A DNA stretch of 64,000 nt from a virus: IMG/VR virus record IMGVR_UViG_3300019093_000008, positions 1 to 64,000 of that record. One strand, given 5' to 3'. How positions within the stretch are numbered: position 1 is the stretch's first letter; each line of letters starts with the position of its first letter. Both the position numbers and the translations under genes were made by a program. The notes under the pieces were generated by a model. That model was not told the DNA's origin. It was given only the letters and a program-made list of their open reading frames with translations, and did not search any database. Shown piece by piece: positions 24,334-32,125 of the stretch.

Positions 24334-24404
24334 AGGTCGGACCCAGATTTGAACTGGGGTAGGAAGTTTTGCAGACTTCAGCCTAACCACTCGGCCACCC
24401 GACC
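24334..24404 (-). tRNA. tRNA-Cys (GCA)
   Basis: Anticodon arm GAAGT-CTGCAAA-ACTTC, acceptor GGTCGGG/TCCGACC. Starts 6 nt after the stop of the upstream protein gene. Confidence 0.94.
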
Positions 24405-24410
24405 ATTATT

Positions 24411-24626
24411 TTAATGAGTTCCATTTGTTAATGAAATCCCATGTCTTATTCCCGTAATGAAATCTTCAATCTCACCCTCAGTCATATTTTTATATCTAAG
24501 TCCAACCATATTCCCAATTTCATTACCACAATCACTGAAATCACCTTCATACTCCATTGAACGACTATATTCTAATAAGCTTAGTGCAATCCAAGATAAA
24601 TCATCACTATTAAATGTTCTCTCCAT
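24411..24626 (-). CDS. Hypothetical protein, 71 aa
   Basis: Acidic helical protein (WIALSLLEYSRSMEYEG, then TEGEIEDFITGIRHGI). Third of three short protein genes inside the tRNA array. No family recognised. Confidence 0.7.
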   Translation of the reverse strand: MERTFNSDDLSWIALSLLEYSRSMEYEGDFSDCGNEIGNMVGLRYKNMTEGEIEDFITGIRHGISLTNGTH

Positions 24627-24639
24627 AATATCTATTTTT

Positions 24640-24873
24640 TTATCTCACCATATCCAAACTGATGTTTTCATTTCTCATCAGCTCATGCAACATTTCCCTA
24701 ACTTCCTCATATGCATCATATTTGTCTTGTGGCAAGCTATCAGGGGCATATTTGGTTTTAGACCTGAGGTCTTGGTCCAACTCATACAATACAGACCAAA
24801 ATTTCATAGCATTACTAGCCATTTCAAAATCTTGTTGGTCATCAGGTAAGTTAAATTCAAGTATTGCTTTCAT
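24640..24873 (-). CDS. Hypothetical protein, 77 aa
   Basis: LEFNLPDDQQDFEMAS at the start and a helical body (YELDQDLRSKTKYA), a pattern I associate with small conserved phage proteins of many tailed phages, function unknown. It overlaps the upstream gene by 17 nt. Confidence 0.78.
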   Translation of the reverse strand: MKAILEFNLPDDQQDFEMASNAMKFWSVLYELDQDLRSKTKYAPDSLPQDKYDAYEEVREMLHELMRNENISLDMVR

Positions 24874-25042
24874 CTTTTAATATTTTAGCTCGTTTTTTTG
24901 GAACCTTTACTTCATAAGACCCTGCAAATGATGAAAAAATTCCGATATAATTTTTCTTTGTCTCTCTCACATGTTGTAGTACTGAACCTTCGTAAAGATA
25001 CGGACATATATCCGTACTATCAAATTTTATTTCTACTTTCAT
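24857..25042 (-). CDS. Hypothetical protein, 61 aa
   Basis: Small beta-rich basic protein (VLQHVRETKKNYIGIFSSFAGSYEVKVPKKRA). It starts 13 nt after the preceding tRNA-like gene and is probably co-transcribed with the array. Confidence 0.7.
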   Translation of the reverse strand: MKVEIKFDSTDICPYLYEGSVLQHVRETKKNYIGIFSSFAGSYEVKVPKKRAKILKDESNT

Positions 25043-25055
25043 ATTTTATTTTTTG

Positions 25056-25157
25056 TTGTTAAGGTCGGACTCGAACCGACAACGTGGTCTCGTAAAGAGA
25101 ATCATAACCTTTTTGACTTACCGAGCTTGAGCCCGCTTACATATCCACTACCTAACA
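25056..25157 (-). tRNA. tRNA-like gene with a 30-nt insertion after the acceptor stem
   Basis: Acceptor TGTTAGG/CTTAACA and T arm GTCGG-TTCGAGT-CCGAC are clear. A D arm (GTCAAAAAGGTTATGAT) is reached only after about 30 extra nt carrying a GGGC/GCTC hairpin; GGTA flanks the insert on both sides. The anticodon arm TCTC/GAGA has an ambiguous loop (TAC, Val, if read one way). Confidence 0.55.
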
Positions 25158-25207
25158 TCCTGTTCTTATGTTACAACCAACGGTTTTTAAAAAGGAACGG
25201 ACCTTTG

Positions 25208-25280
25208 TGGTAATCGTTGGTTACGCTCCAACTCTTCTAGATTTTCAGTCTAGCGCTTCTACTAAGTTAGCTTGATTACC
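25208..25280 (-). tRNA. tRNA-Phe (GAA) without canonical D- and T-loops
   Basis: Perfect acceptor (GGTAATC/GATTACC), anticodon arm CTAGA-CTGAAAA-TCTAG and T stem (GTTGG/CCAAC). But the T loop is AGCGTAA rather than TTCRANN and the D loop lacks GG, so the usual elbow contact is missing on both sides. Confidence 0.82.
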
Positions 25281-25285
25281 AAATG

Positions 25286-25357
25286 TTGTCTCGGTCGGAA
25301 TCGAACCGACGACATCTATCGTATCAGAATAGAACTCTACCACTGAGCTACGAGACA
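25286..25357 (-). tRNA. tRNA-Ile (GAT)
   Basis: Acceptor TGTCTCG/CGAGACA, anticodon loop CTGATAC, T loop TTCGATT. First tRNA after the array promoter. Confidence 0.9.
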
Positions 25358-25366
25358 ATTGTTTTA

Positions 25367-25398
25367 CAAATTTACAACCAATATTTCAAAGAACCAAA
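25367..25398 (-). promoter_or_regulatory. Promoter of the minus-strand tRNA array
   Basis: Minus-strand TTTG, 20-nt spacer, TAAATTTG, 10 nt before tRNA-Ile. Confidence 0.8.
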
Positions 25399-25432
25399 AA
25401 AAAAACCCCGAACTCATTTCTGTAGTCCGGGG
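25396..25432 (-). terminator. Intrinsic terminator upstream of the array promoter
   Basis: CCCCGGACT...AGTTCGGGG followed by a long T-run on the minus strand. Confidence 0.88.
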
Positions 25433-25456
25433 TTATGTATATAAGTCTTCAGGAAC

Positions 25457-25552
25457 TTAACTAACTAATGATGAACTACGTTTGAGCATATTGCGAAACC
25501 AACAACCAAATTGTTGTTTATTAATGACAATATGTTTCACTCTGTTGTTCAT
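25457..25552 (-). CDS. Small basic peptide, 31 aa
   Basis: ATG at 25552 to TAA at 25457: MNNRVKHIVINKQQF...KRSSSLVS. It stands alone between tRNA-Leu and the terminator, which argues it is transcribed; whether it is translated is uncertain. Basic with two aromatic residues. Confidence 0.4.
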   Translation of the reverse strand: MNNRVKHIVINKQQFGCWFRNMLKRSSSLVS

Positions 25553-25591
25553 GTTATAATAAATAGTCTAAAAAATATAAAAAGTCAAGTG

Positions 25592-25677
25592 TACCAGGAG
25601 CGGGATTCGAACCCGCACGGACTTTTTCTGTCCAAAGGATTTTAAGTCCTCCTCGGCTACCTTTACGACACCCTGGT
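25592..25677 (-). tRNA. tRNA-Leu (TAA)
   Basis: Acceptor ACCAGGG/TCCTGGT, anticodon arm AGGA-CTTAAAA-TCCT, long variable arm GGAC/GTCC, T loop TTCGAAT. Confidence 0.94.
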
Positions 25678-25700
25678 ATCTATACAATACAAATGTAATA

Positions 25701-26417
25701 TTATTCTTTTGGTTTTCCAAAATAAACTGATAAAATGTTTTCGGTTTCTTCAGTCAATTCATTGTAAGTAAGCTCTAACTCAATTGTATTTTTTCGTGTA
25801 TCAAAAACAAAGTAACCTTGAGACCCCTCATTAATTTCCCAACCTCCGTAATTGTTTTCTAGCACCTCATAACACCAATCTTCAATATTTGCAGGAACTC
25901 TTCCACCATCAACAAACGACGATTCAATATAACCACTATCACCACCACCACTATAGTCTAATTGTAATATACCATTACTATCAGGTCTTGCACCAGATTC
26001 TCTTATTTCATCCATAAGTCTTTTAACTAATTCAGTATCTTCAGTATCATCACCCCAAGTTAAACCACGGCTATCCCCAGGTTGTTCATAACCCCAATGA
26101 CGAGTAACCTCTAACATAGAACTATCTGCAATTATTTCAATTTCTATGTTGTCATAATTAACATCATCCTCATCCAAATAATCAACTTTTGACAGTACCC
26201 TTTCAATTATTTCACCCAAATAATGTTTAAAAAAGTTAGGTACTTCAACACCCCAATGATTACTAAAATTTCCCACATTATTAAGAGCTCTTTGAGGGTC
26301 ATGATAAAAGTCATTTACTATTTCAATAATTCCAGAATTAATATTGTTTGATTTAATGTATTTTGCAACCTTGCGAAGCACCACTTTATCTTCTTCTGAC
26401 ATAAAATTTTTTTCCAT
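25701..26417 (-). CDS. Hypothetical acidic protein, 238 aa
   Basis: No recognised domain. Helical N-terminus, then a region rich in Gly, Asp and Trp (SRGLTWGDDTEDTELVKRLM; LDYSGGGDSGYIESSF). No export signal. It sits in a minus-strand group of phage small proteins next to a DUF6915 gene. Confidence 0.72.
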   Translation of the reverse strand: MEKNFMSEEDKVVLRKVAKYIKSNNINSGIIEIVNDFYHDPQRALNNVGNFSNHWGVEVPNFFKHYLGEIIERVLSKVDYLDEDDVNYDNIEIEIIADSSMLEVTRHWGYEQPGDSRGLTWGDDTEDTELVKRLMDEIRESGARPDSNGILQLDYSGGGDSGYIESSFVDGGRVPANIEDWCYEVLENNYGGWEINEGSQGYFVFDTRKNTIELELTYNELTEETENILSVYFGKPKE

Positions 26418-26434
26418 AGTAATAAATATAGTAT

Positions 26435-26788
26435 TTAATCTTCAAATTCAAGTTTAACAGTCCTCATCATCCATTGGGGTCTCTGATTTTTTGTAATATT
26501 CTCTACCCATTCTTTTGCGGAAGGAATGTAATTGTAACAATCTTCTTTTACATGTTGTTCTCCTACATATCTAGTGTATACGGTCTTTCCATCAGAGTTT
26601 TTAAACTCAGTCCCAAACCTTTTTTCCATTTCAAAAATGCCTTCACTATGATGTCTAAACATTCTATGAAGTGAATCACCAAACCAAGCCTTTGTTTCGT
26701 CTAACCACTCATGTAAATGGATATAATCTTCAGGTTTTCCACCAAATTTTTTAACAGATGATTTTGCATGAATGTTTGGATGTGCCAT
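26435..26788 (-). CDS. DUF6915-family protein
   Basis: 117 residues from ATG 26788. It matches the DUF6915 pattern closely: MAHPNIHAKSSVKKFGG, then EWLDETKAW, then RHHSEGIFEMEKRFG and GEQHVKEDCYNYIPS. The His-rich RHHSEGIF and GEQHVxED motifs look like a metal-binding site. The family is widespread in phages and bacteria, function unknown. Confidence 0.85.
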   Translation of the reverse strand: MAHPNIHAKSSVKKFGGKPEDYIHLHEWLDETKAWFGDSLHRMFRHHSEGIFEMEKRFGTEFKNSDGKTVYTRYVGEQHVKEDCYNYIPSAKEWVENITKNQRPQWMMRTVKLEFED

Positions 26789-26842
26789 AATTTTATTTGT
26801 AAATGTCAACGTTATAGTGTGATTCTATTAAAAACTACGTTA

Positions 26843-26850
26843 CAAATATA
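26843..26850 (-). promoter_or_regulatory. TATATTTG box upstream of the DUF6915 gene
   Basis: Minus-strand TAnnTTTG match 55 nt upstream of the start, with a TTG about 21 nt further up. Confidence 0.5.
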
Positions 26851-26870
26851 AATAAATTATTTGAAAAAAA

Positions 26871-27089
26871 TCAACAATAAGAATCTTCATTGTGTTTTTT
26901 ATCCTCTTTCTGTTTTTCAGGTTTGTTTTTAATTAAATGACCTTTTGAGTTATATATTTTAACTTGACCATTATACTTTTCTGACTCTTTTACAGCATCT
27001 TCCTCACAACTAAACATTTTTTCTGCAATGGAAAAAATCCCTCTCTTCCATTCAACAAACTTAACTTTAAATGATTTTTCGTTTTTCAT
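26871..27089 (-). CDS. Hypothetical basic protein, 72 aa
   Basis: Small beta/alpha N-terminus (FKVKFVEWKRGIFSIAEKMF), a CEEDAV segment and a Lys-rich tail. Five nt separate it from the glycosyltransferase stop, so they are probably one transcript. Confidence 0.65.
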   Translation of the reverse strand: MKNEKSFKVKFVEWKRGIFSIAEKMFSCEEDAVKESEKYNGQVKIYNSKGHLIKNKPEKQKEDKKHNEDSYC

Positions 27090-27094
27090 AATTT

Positions 27095-28150
27095 TCAGCT
27101 AAAATACTTCAGCCATATTTTTTTGGATTTATTTGTATATCTATTTAATAAATATTGATTGGACTCAACATTTTTTTTAGATTTCCTATTTGTTAGTAAC
27201 AATTTTTCATAAATAATTTCAGTTTCTGTTGCAGGTGCTGCAAATTTTTGTTCTATCCAAGGTATTTCTACGGAACCAACCAAAGGAACTCCTTGACTTA
27301 TTAAATCGGCTCCGACAATATTGAAAGTCTCAGAGAATGAAACTTGCATACCTATGTCTATTTGAGCACAAATCTTTAAAAACTCTTCTCTTGGTGTCCA
27401 TTCATGTTTAACAAGTTGATGTCCTCTATCTGAAACATGCAAAAATAAGGCTTTCAAATTGTTCATGACAGGTTCTCCTTTCATTTCAATTCTACCTCCA
27501 TTGATGTGAAACTTTAATTTTTTACCAATTTTTTCTGCAAATTTTATTGCGGCTATTGCTTGAATTATGTGATTTTTTAAAGGTCTGATTGCCCCAAAAC
27601 AAGAAATGTTAACATATTCACTATCTAATTCATATTTTTTACGAATAACCGCTTCAGGATAATAATTAGGAAGGTATATTATTTTTTCATCTACTTGGGA
27701 ATCACTCCAACCTGTTGATGATTTGATAAAATATTTAACTTCGTCTAATGCTCTTGGGGCATTAACACCAATAATAAGGTTTTCAAAATTAACATAGTCT
27801 CCAATCCAATCAATCGCCATTCCTTCATTTGCCAAGAATGGCATTTCACTATGTAAACGAATCACCCATTTAACATTTGGGTGTAATTCAGTTAAAACAT
27901 TAAACTTTGTTGGAACAACCCACAGAGCCTCAATAATTACATGTGTTGGTTTATACTTTGTTACTTCTCTGTCAATATCATTGTTATCAGTAACAACAAC
28001 TAAATTTGATTCAAATCCTGCATCAACTAACATATTATTCATGAAAGATGCAGAATTATATAAGCCAGTACTTAAACCGACATGGGAATGTTTATCAGGA
28101 TTATAATCCTCTCTTCTTTTTAAAATGAAGAGTATTTTGTTTTTTTTCAT
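27095..28150 (-). CDS. GT-B-fold glycosyltransferase (family 4-like)
   Basis: 351 residues. Two Rossmann-like halves; the C-terminal half has ISCFGAIRPLKNH (donor-site strand), HEWTPREEFLKICAQIDIGMQ, and FSETFNIVGADLISQGVPLVGS with the E-x7-E-like donor motif of family 4 enzymes. It may glycosylate virion proteins or envelope glycans; the donor is unknown. Confidence 0.85.
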   Translation of the reverse strand: MKKNKILFILKRREDYNPDKHSHVGLSTGLYNSASFMNNMLVDAGFESNLVVVTDNNDIDREVTKYKPTHVIIEALWVVPTKFNVLTELHPNVKWVIRLHSEMPFLANEGMAIDWIGDYVNFENLIIGVNAPRALDEVKYFIKSSTGWSDSQVDEKIIYLPNYYPEAVIRKKYELDSEYVNISCFGAIRPLKNHIIQAIAAIKFAEKIGKKLKFHINGGRIEMKGEPVMNNLKALFLHVSDRGHQLVKHEWTPREEFLKICAQIDIGMQVSFSETFNIVGADLISQGVPLVGSVEIPWIEQKFAAPATETEIIYEKLLLTNRKSKKNVESNQYLLNRYTNKSKKIWLKYFS

Positions 28151-28195
28151 GTAATAAAAAAGGGGTTTATTATATAAATAATAATAAACCCCTTG
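28149..28195 (-). terminator. Hairpin terminator
   Basis: AAGGGGTTTATTAT/ATAATAAACCCCTT followed by T6 on the minus strand. Confidence 0.75.
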
Positions 28196-28221
28196 AAACT
28201 AAACGATTAATTTAAAATTAA

Positions 28222-28596
28222 TTATTTTTTTATGTAAAGAACAATCGTGTCTATATTTTTGCTCACTTTACCTACAGAATAATTAATCCTACTAATACCA
28301 TTTTTAATTGTAACAATAGAATCCATAACCATTTCATTATTAAGGAGACTCTCATCTAGTTTTTGATTAATTAACTCTAAATTACTTCCAATTGAAGATT
28401 GATTTACTAATACGGTGTCCACTTTGTTTGTAACCGTATTTATACCACTCATTTCTTTTTTTGAATTAAAATTTAATAAATAATATCCTGACGACATTAT
28501 AACCAAAGATGACACGGTAATTGTTAGTACTAAAAACATTCTTGAAACCGAACGGTCTATTTTATTCAACTCGTTTTGATAATGATTGTATGACAT
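28222..28596 (-). CDS. Membrane-anchored coiled-coil protein
   Basis: 124 residues: short cytoplasmic N-terminus, one transmembrane helix (about 20-43), then a long Asn/Ser/Val-rich coiled-coil ectodomain (LELINQKLDESLLNNEMVM). Shape resembles spanin-like or superinfection-exclusion proteins; no family recognised. Confidence 0.7.
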   Translation of the reverse strand: MSYNHYQNELNKIDRSVSRMFLVLTITVSSLVIMSSGYYLLNFNSKKEMSGINTVTNKVDTVLVNQSSIGSNLELINQKLDESLLNNEMVMDSIVTIKNGISRINYSVGKVSKNIDTIVLYIKK

Positions 28597-28612
28597 TTTT
28601 AAAAAAATTTAG

Positions 28613-28689
28613 TGGACTCTACAGGACTTGAACCTGTATGTAACCAATTACGGTTTCTACTCGTTATGAGCGAGAGCCGATAAGAGTCC
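28613..28689 (-). tRNA. tRNA-like gene re-formed at the 3' end of an endonuclease
   Basis: GGACTCT/AGAGTCC is a perfect 7-bp acceptor and ACAGG-TTCAAGT-CCTGT a perfect T arm. The first 33 nt are the last ten codons and stop of the endonuclease gene. The D arm is weak and the anticodon stem (GTA..ACC/GGTTAC) is irregular, so the anticodon is not assigned. Confidence 0.6.
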
Positions 28690-29322
28690 TAAAGGATTAT
28701 TTTTTATTTGATTTATTTCATTTAACTTGAACACAACTAAATTAGGAATATTTTTCCATTTTTCCAAATCTCTTTCTGTTTCATATCCTTTTACTTCTAT
28801 ATAAATGTTAAAATCAGGTAGATAAAAATCAGGATAATATTTCCTATTTCCATTCCAAACGTAATCAAAACACTTTGTTTCGTGTTCCCAAACAATATGA
28901 TTATTATCTAACCATTTTGCAACCAAAACTTCCCAACTACCTTTTAATTTAATACCTTTATAATCAATATTCTTAACTCTCCCAACTACATTATTTTTAG
29001 TATAACTTTCCGGATATTTCTGAACCGCCAACTTCATTATTTCTGACCATCTAATTTTTTGTTCTTCAGAATATTTGATACCTTTTTTTTTCTGAGATAT
29101 TTTTTTCTTTGTTTCTTCTGAAACTATTGGTTTTGGTAAGCCTAATTTTTCGGATTTAATATATTGATTAGTACCTTTTAGTTTTAACTCCTTTCGTTTA
29201 ATATTGTAATTTATTAAATTACTTACCATAATTTGTCTGTTAGTATTAAAATTACATAACCTCTCGTGGTTTATCAAACTATTACGATTTTTGCAAGATT
29301 TTTCACAATATTTACATTCCAT
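28657..29322 (-). CDS. PD-(D/E)XK homing endonuclease inserted in a tRNA locus
   Basis: 221 residues. N-terminal Cys/His zinc motif (CKYCEKSCKNRNSLINHERLC), a NUMOD3-like DNA-binding stretch (SEETKKKISQKKKGIKYSEEQ) and a PD-(D/E)XK core (YYPDFYLPDFNIYIEVKGYE). The C-terminal GLLSALAHNE is encoded by the tRNA-like gene. A tRNA 5' half lies just upstream of its start (29361-29396), so it appears to have entered a tRNA gene and supplied a new 5' half. Confidence 0.87.
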   Translation of the reverse strand: MECKYCEKSCKNRNSLINHERLCNFNTNRQIMVSNLINYNIKRKELKLKGTNQYIKSEKLGLPKPIVSEETKKKISQKKKGIKYSEEQKIRWSEIMKLAVQKYPESYTKNNVVGRVKNIDYKGIKLKGSWEVLVAKWLDNNHIVWEHETKCFDYVWNGNRKYYPDFYLPDFNIYIEVKGYETERDLEKWKNIPNLVVFKLNEINQIKNNPLGLLSALAHNE

Positions 29323-29360
29323 ATATTTTTATTTATAAATATATTATTATATAGTTTTAT

Positions 29361-29396
29361 TGAGTTTCCTGCTCTAACCGTCTGAGCTACAAGTCC
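29361..29396 (-). tRNA. tRNA 5' half, separated from its 3' half
   Basis: GGACTTG-TA-GCTC-AGACGGTTA-GAGC is a normal acceptor strand and D arm, then the sequence diverges at the anticodon stem. GGACTTG would also pair with AGAGTCC at 28614-28620 (five Watson-Crick pairs plus one wobble). Confidence 0.7.
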
Positions 29397-29406
29397 TAAT
29401 TGATTA

Positions 29407-29437
29407 CAAATGTAATAAACTATTTTGATTTTCCAAA
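29407..29437 (-). promoter_or_regulatory. Promoter of the split tRNA/endonuclease unit
   Basis: Minus-strand TTTG, 19-nt spacer, TACATTTG, 10 nt upstream of the tRNA half. Confidence 0.8.
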
Positions 29438-29469
29438 AATATTTTGGATATTTATTGTTATGATAAAAT

Positions 29470-29598
29470 GTAGTCTTTTGGATATGATGATTACGTATGA
29501 GAACTTGGTTAATACGAGACGTGGAAAGTCCCGAACCATAAACTATTGTTAAAAGTGATATATTAAAAATTGGGTCGGAATTATCTGACCCTTTTTTT
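29470..29598 (+). ncRNA. Candidate small RNA with intrinsic terminator
   Basis: No ORF. Hairpins CTTG-GTTAATA-CGAG and GAC-GTGGAAA-GTC precede an AT-rich stretch and the terminator GGGTCGGAATTATCTGACCC plus T7 (29572-29598). The upstream promoter is not of the TAnnTTTG type. Identity unknown. Confidence 0.5.
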
Positions 29599-29627
29599 AT
29601 TCAAAAATAAACTTTATTTTTATCAAA

Positions 29628-30116
29628 ATGGAACAAGTACTTGTATTAAATTTTGACTATAGCCCAATCAATGTAACAACAATACAGAGGGGATTTAACC
29701 TTGTTTATAAAGGTAAAGCCGAAATTATTAAATCGGACATGAAAGATATGATTAGTGGGGTTAAGAAATATGTGAGACCAATAGTTATAAGATTATTGAC
29801 ATATATTAAGTTTCATAAAAGAGCGTATAGAGCAAACAGAACAAGGATTTATAAAAGAGATGGATACGAATGTGTTTATTGTGGGTCAAAAAAATCATTA
29901 ACACTTGACCATGTAATACCTAAATCAAGAGGAGGTGCAAATACTTGGGAAAATCTGGTAACATCTTGTTTCAGTTGTAATCTGAAAAAGGCAAATAGAA
30001 CTCCTGAAGAAGCCAAAATGAAAATGAACCACATACCATTTGTTCCTACTATTATGAACGATAATTATGTTTTACAAAATGTTTGGGATGACCTCCAAAA
30101 GAGTTTTTTTAATTAA
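29628..30116 (+). CDS. HNH endonuclease
   Basis: 162 residues. C-terminal HNH core: RDGYECVYCGSKKSLTLDHV, then PKSRGGANTWENLVTSCFSCN with two CxxC zinc motifs. The N-terminal half (VLVLNFDYSPINVTTIQRG) matches the common bacterial and phage HNH relatives. Could be a homing enzyme or a DNA-processing nuclease. Confidence 0.9.
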   Translation: MEQVLVLNFDYSPINVTTIQRGFNLVYKGKAEIIKSDMKDMISGVKKYVRPIVIRLLTYIKFHKRAYRANRTRIYKRDGYECVYCGSKKSLTLDHVIPKSRGGANTWENLVTSCFSCNLKKANRTPEEAKMKMNHIPFVPTIMNDNYVLQNVWDDLQKSFFN

Positions 30117-30126
30117 TTATTTTTTA

Positions 30127-30134
30127 TACCTTTG
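30127..30134 (+). promoter_or_regulatory. TACCTTTG promoter box for clpP
   Basis: 14 nt upstream of the ClpP start codon; the -33 region is a T-run. Confidence 0.55.
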
Positions 30135-30148
30135 ATAAAATATAAATT

Positions 30149-30829
30149 ATGAATTTGGGAAATGAATTTCAAAGTTATTACACAAAACATCTTGGGAAAA
30201 ACTCACTTGACCTTCATTATGTTGGAGCTCACATTAAAAACTCAATGACTCCATACATTTTGGAAGAAAGAGAAATGAGAGTAACTCAGATGGATATATT
30301 CTCACGTCTCATGAGAGACCGTTTGCTGTGGGTTGCGGGTGAAGTTGATGACAGGATGTCAACTGTTGTTCAGGCTCAGTTAATGTTCTTGGATTCTTCA
30401 GACAAAACAGATATCACAATGCATATTGACTCTCCTGGTGGTAGTGTTAAATCAGGATTGTCTATGGTAGATGTAATGCAATATATCGCTTGTGATATTA
30501 AAACGGTAAATACGGGTATGGCGGCTTCTATGGGTTCGGTTCTCCTCGGAGCGGGAACCAAAGGAAAACGTAGTTCTCTAAAATATTCTAAAACGATGTT
30601 ACACCAAAGTTCTGGTGGTACTGGAGGTAACATTCAAGACGCTCGTATCAATATGATTGAGTGGGAAAAAGTAAACAAGATTTTGTTTGACCTTTTGGGT
30701 GAATTTTGTGGTAAAACCACAGAACAAGTTATGAATGATGCTCAAAGAGATTTGTGGTTGGATGCTGAAGAAGCTCTTCAATACGGAATTATTGACGAGA
30801 TTGTTAAAACAAAAAAGAAGGGTAAATAA
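30149..30829 (+). CDS. clpP: ClpP-family serine protease
   Basis: 226 residues. Catalytic triad visible: Ser in GMAASMGSVLL, His in KTMLHQSSGG, Asp in QRDLWLDAEEAL. IDSPGGSV provides the oxyanion strand and EEREMRVTQMDIF-type leader region resembles ClpP. A slightly long N-terminus may alter axial pore gating. Likely partner of the phage ClpC at 8119, giving an ATP-dependent protease under phage control. Confidence 0.93.
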   Translation: MNLGNEFQSYYTKHLGKNSLDLHYVGAHIKNSMTPYILEEREMRVTQMDIFSRLMRDRLLWVAGEVDDRMSTVVQAQLMFLDSSDKTDITMHIDSPGGSVKSGLSMVDVMQYIACDIKTVNTGMAASMGSVLLGAGTKGKRSSLKYSKTMLHQSSGGTGGNIQDARINMIEWEKVNKILFDLLGEFCGKTTEQVMNDAQRDLWLDAEEALQYGIIDEIVKTKKKGK

Positions 30830-30906
30830 CCCCTCTTTTTAGAATTTAGAACACCCCCTTTTTGTTTTCTAATTTATAGTCAAAGAGCGATTAGCTCTGA
30901 GATTTA

Positions 30907-32118
30907 TCATTGTTTTAACTTATCCAAAACATTAGAAGCTTTTGATGAATATTTCTCAAATGAGGAACAAATCATATCACTTATTTTGTCTTCTATTTTA
31001 TTAATAAATACTTCTTCTCTCATAGTTTCTTCCAAAGAATTTCTAATTTCTGAAAGACTACTAAAATCTTTATCCATTTTTAAGTGGAAAATTAATGTTT
31101 CTGATAGAGCCTTTGCAACCATATTGGTCATTTTTTCACAATCTTCAAAAGAATTCCAAACTTCGGATGGATTTTTTGTTAATTGTGAAATTAAATATTT
31201 TTTTAAATATGAATCACTCATATTCAAAGTTTTCAAAACTGTATCTATCCAAGGTTTATAAAAAGTTTCAGGTAAAGAATGTACATCATTACCAAAAAGA
31301 CCTTTAAATGTACTCAATAAATTTTCTTCATTAATGAATCCTTGATTTGATAAAGTTGAAATTTCTTCAAATAGTTCAAAACTAACTTTAACCTTTTTAT
31401 GTCCTGATAATTTGTTAAAATCATCATTACCTAAAACAAATTTTAATCTTGAATTAATTAAGTTATTTTCAATAATTGAGGAATCTTTTTTTTCTTTTGT
31501 TTCAACAATATGTTTCTTAATTAAAGATTTAAATGAAAAATTTTTATTTTTAATGTTTTCTTCAATTAGTTTTTTTCCAAAAAATGATGTTTTATTTTGT
31601 TCAGGTATTGTCCATTTTCCTGTTGTACTTGTAAATGTTTCCCCAGTGTCCATTAGTATTGTAAAATCCGAATTTCCATCACATTTCCATGTACCATCTA
31701 ATTCACTCTTTTTGTCGTCATTAAACACAATTTTAAACGTATAATCAATATTATAGTAAAATATATTTCCACTTGGTTGGGTCATTTTTTTTTGTGTATT
31801 GTTAACAGGTTTTGTTTTATATTCATCTTTAACTCCATGTTTTTCTTCTGACTTTTCAATACAAGACCATACTGTTTTGGCTACTGGTGTTGGAGATGGT
31901 GTAGGTGTTGGAGAACCTCCTCCATATTTTTTTTCATAAGCAGTGTAATCATTTCCTAAATCTATTCCTCTTTTTTTTAATCTTTCTTTTTGGTTATCAT
32001 AAAATTGTTTTCTACCTTCCTTTGTACTCATACCATCTTCAAATTGTGATAGAGTCATGAAGTTTGGGAACTTTGCAACTATTGAATACCATAATTTACC
32101 AACTTGAAATTTATTCAT
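30907..32118 (-). CDS. Virion-like protein with Pro-Thr linker
   Basis: 403 residues: a short N-terminal domain (YSIVAKFPNFMTLSQFEDGM), a GGGSPTPTPSPTP linker, a beta domain with conserved Trp and Cys (ELDGTWKCDGNSDFTILMDTGE, about 110-190), and a long helical C-terminal part. The beta domain resembles small lipocalin-like or META-type folds, unconfirmed. First of three minus-strand genes. Confidence 0.75.
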   Translation of the reverse strand: MNKFQVGKLWYSIVAKFPNFMTLSQFEDGMSTKEGRKQFYDNQKERLKKRGIDLGNDYTAYEKKYGGGSPTPTPSPTPVAKTVWSCIEKSEEKHGVKDEYKTKPVNNTQKKMTQPSGNIFYYNIDYTFKIVFNDDKKSELDGTWKCDGNSDFTILMDTGETFTSTTGKWTIPEQNKTSFFGKKLIEENIKNKNFSFKSLIKKHIVETKEKKDSSIIENNLINSRLKFVLGNDDFNKLSGHKKVKVSFELFEEISTLSNQGFINEENLLSTFKGLFGNDVHSLPETFYKPWIDTVLKTLNMSDSYLKKYLISQLTKNPSEVWNSFEDCEKMTNMVAKALSETLIFHLKMDKDFSSLSEIRNSLEETMREEVFINKIEDKISDMICSSFEKYSSKASNVLDKLKQ

Positions 32119-32125
32119 TTTAATT

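Noticed and set aside
24156-24362. Plus-strand 68-aa ORF
   Set aside because: Antisense to two tRNA genes.
25056-25157. Ochre-suppressor tRNA (anticodon TTA)
   Set aside because: One reading of the loop gives TTA, but the arm is irregular and many genes here end in TAA; a Val reading is as likely.
29470-29600. Hammerhead ribozyme
   Set aside because: Some words look similar (GATGA, GAAA), but the conserved core order is not met.
30376-30633. Minus-strand 85-aa ORF
   Set aside because: Antisense to the ClpP catalytic region.
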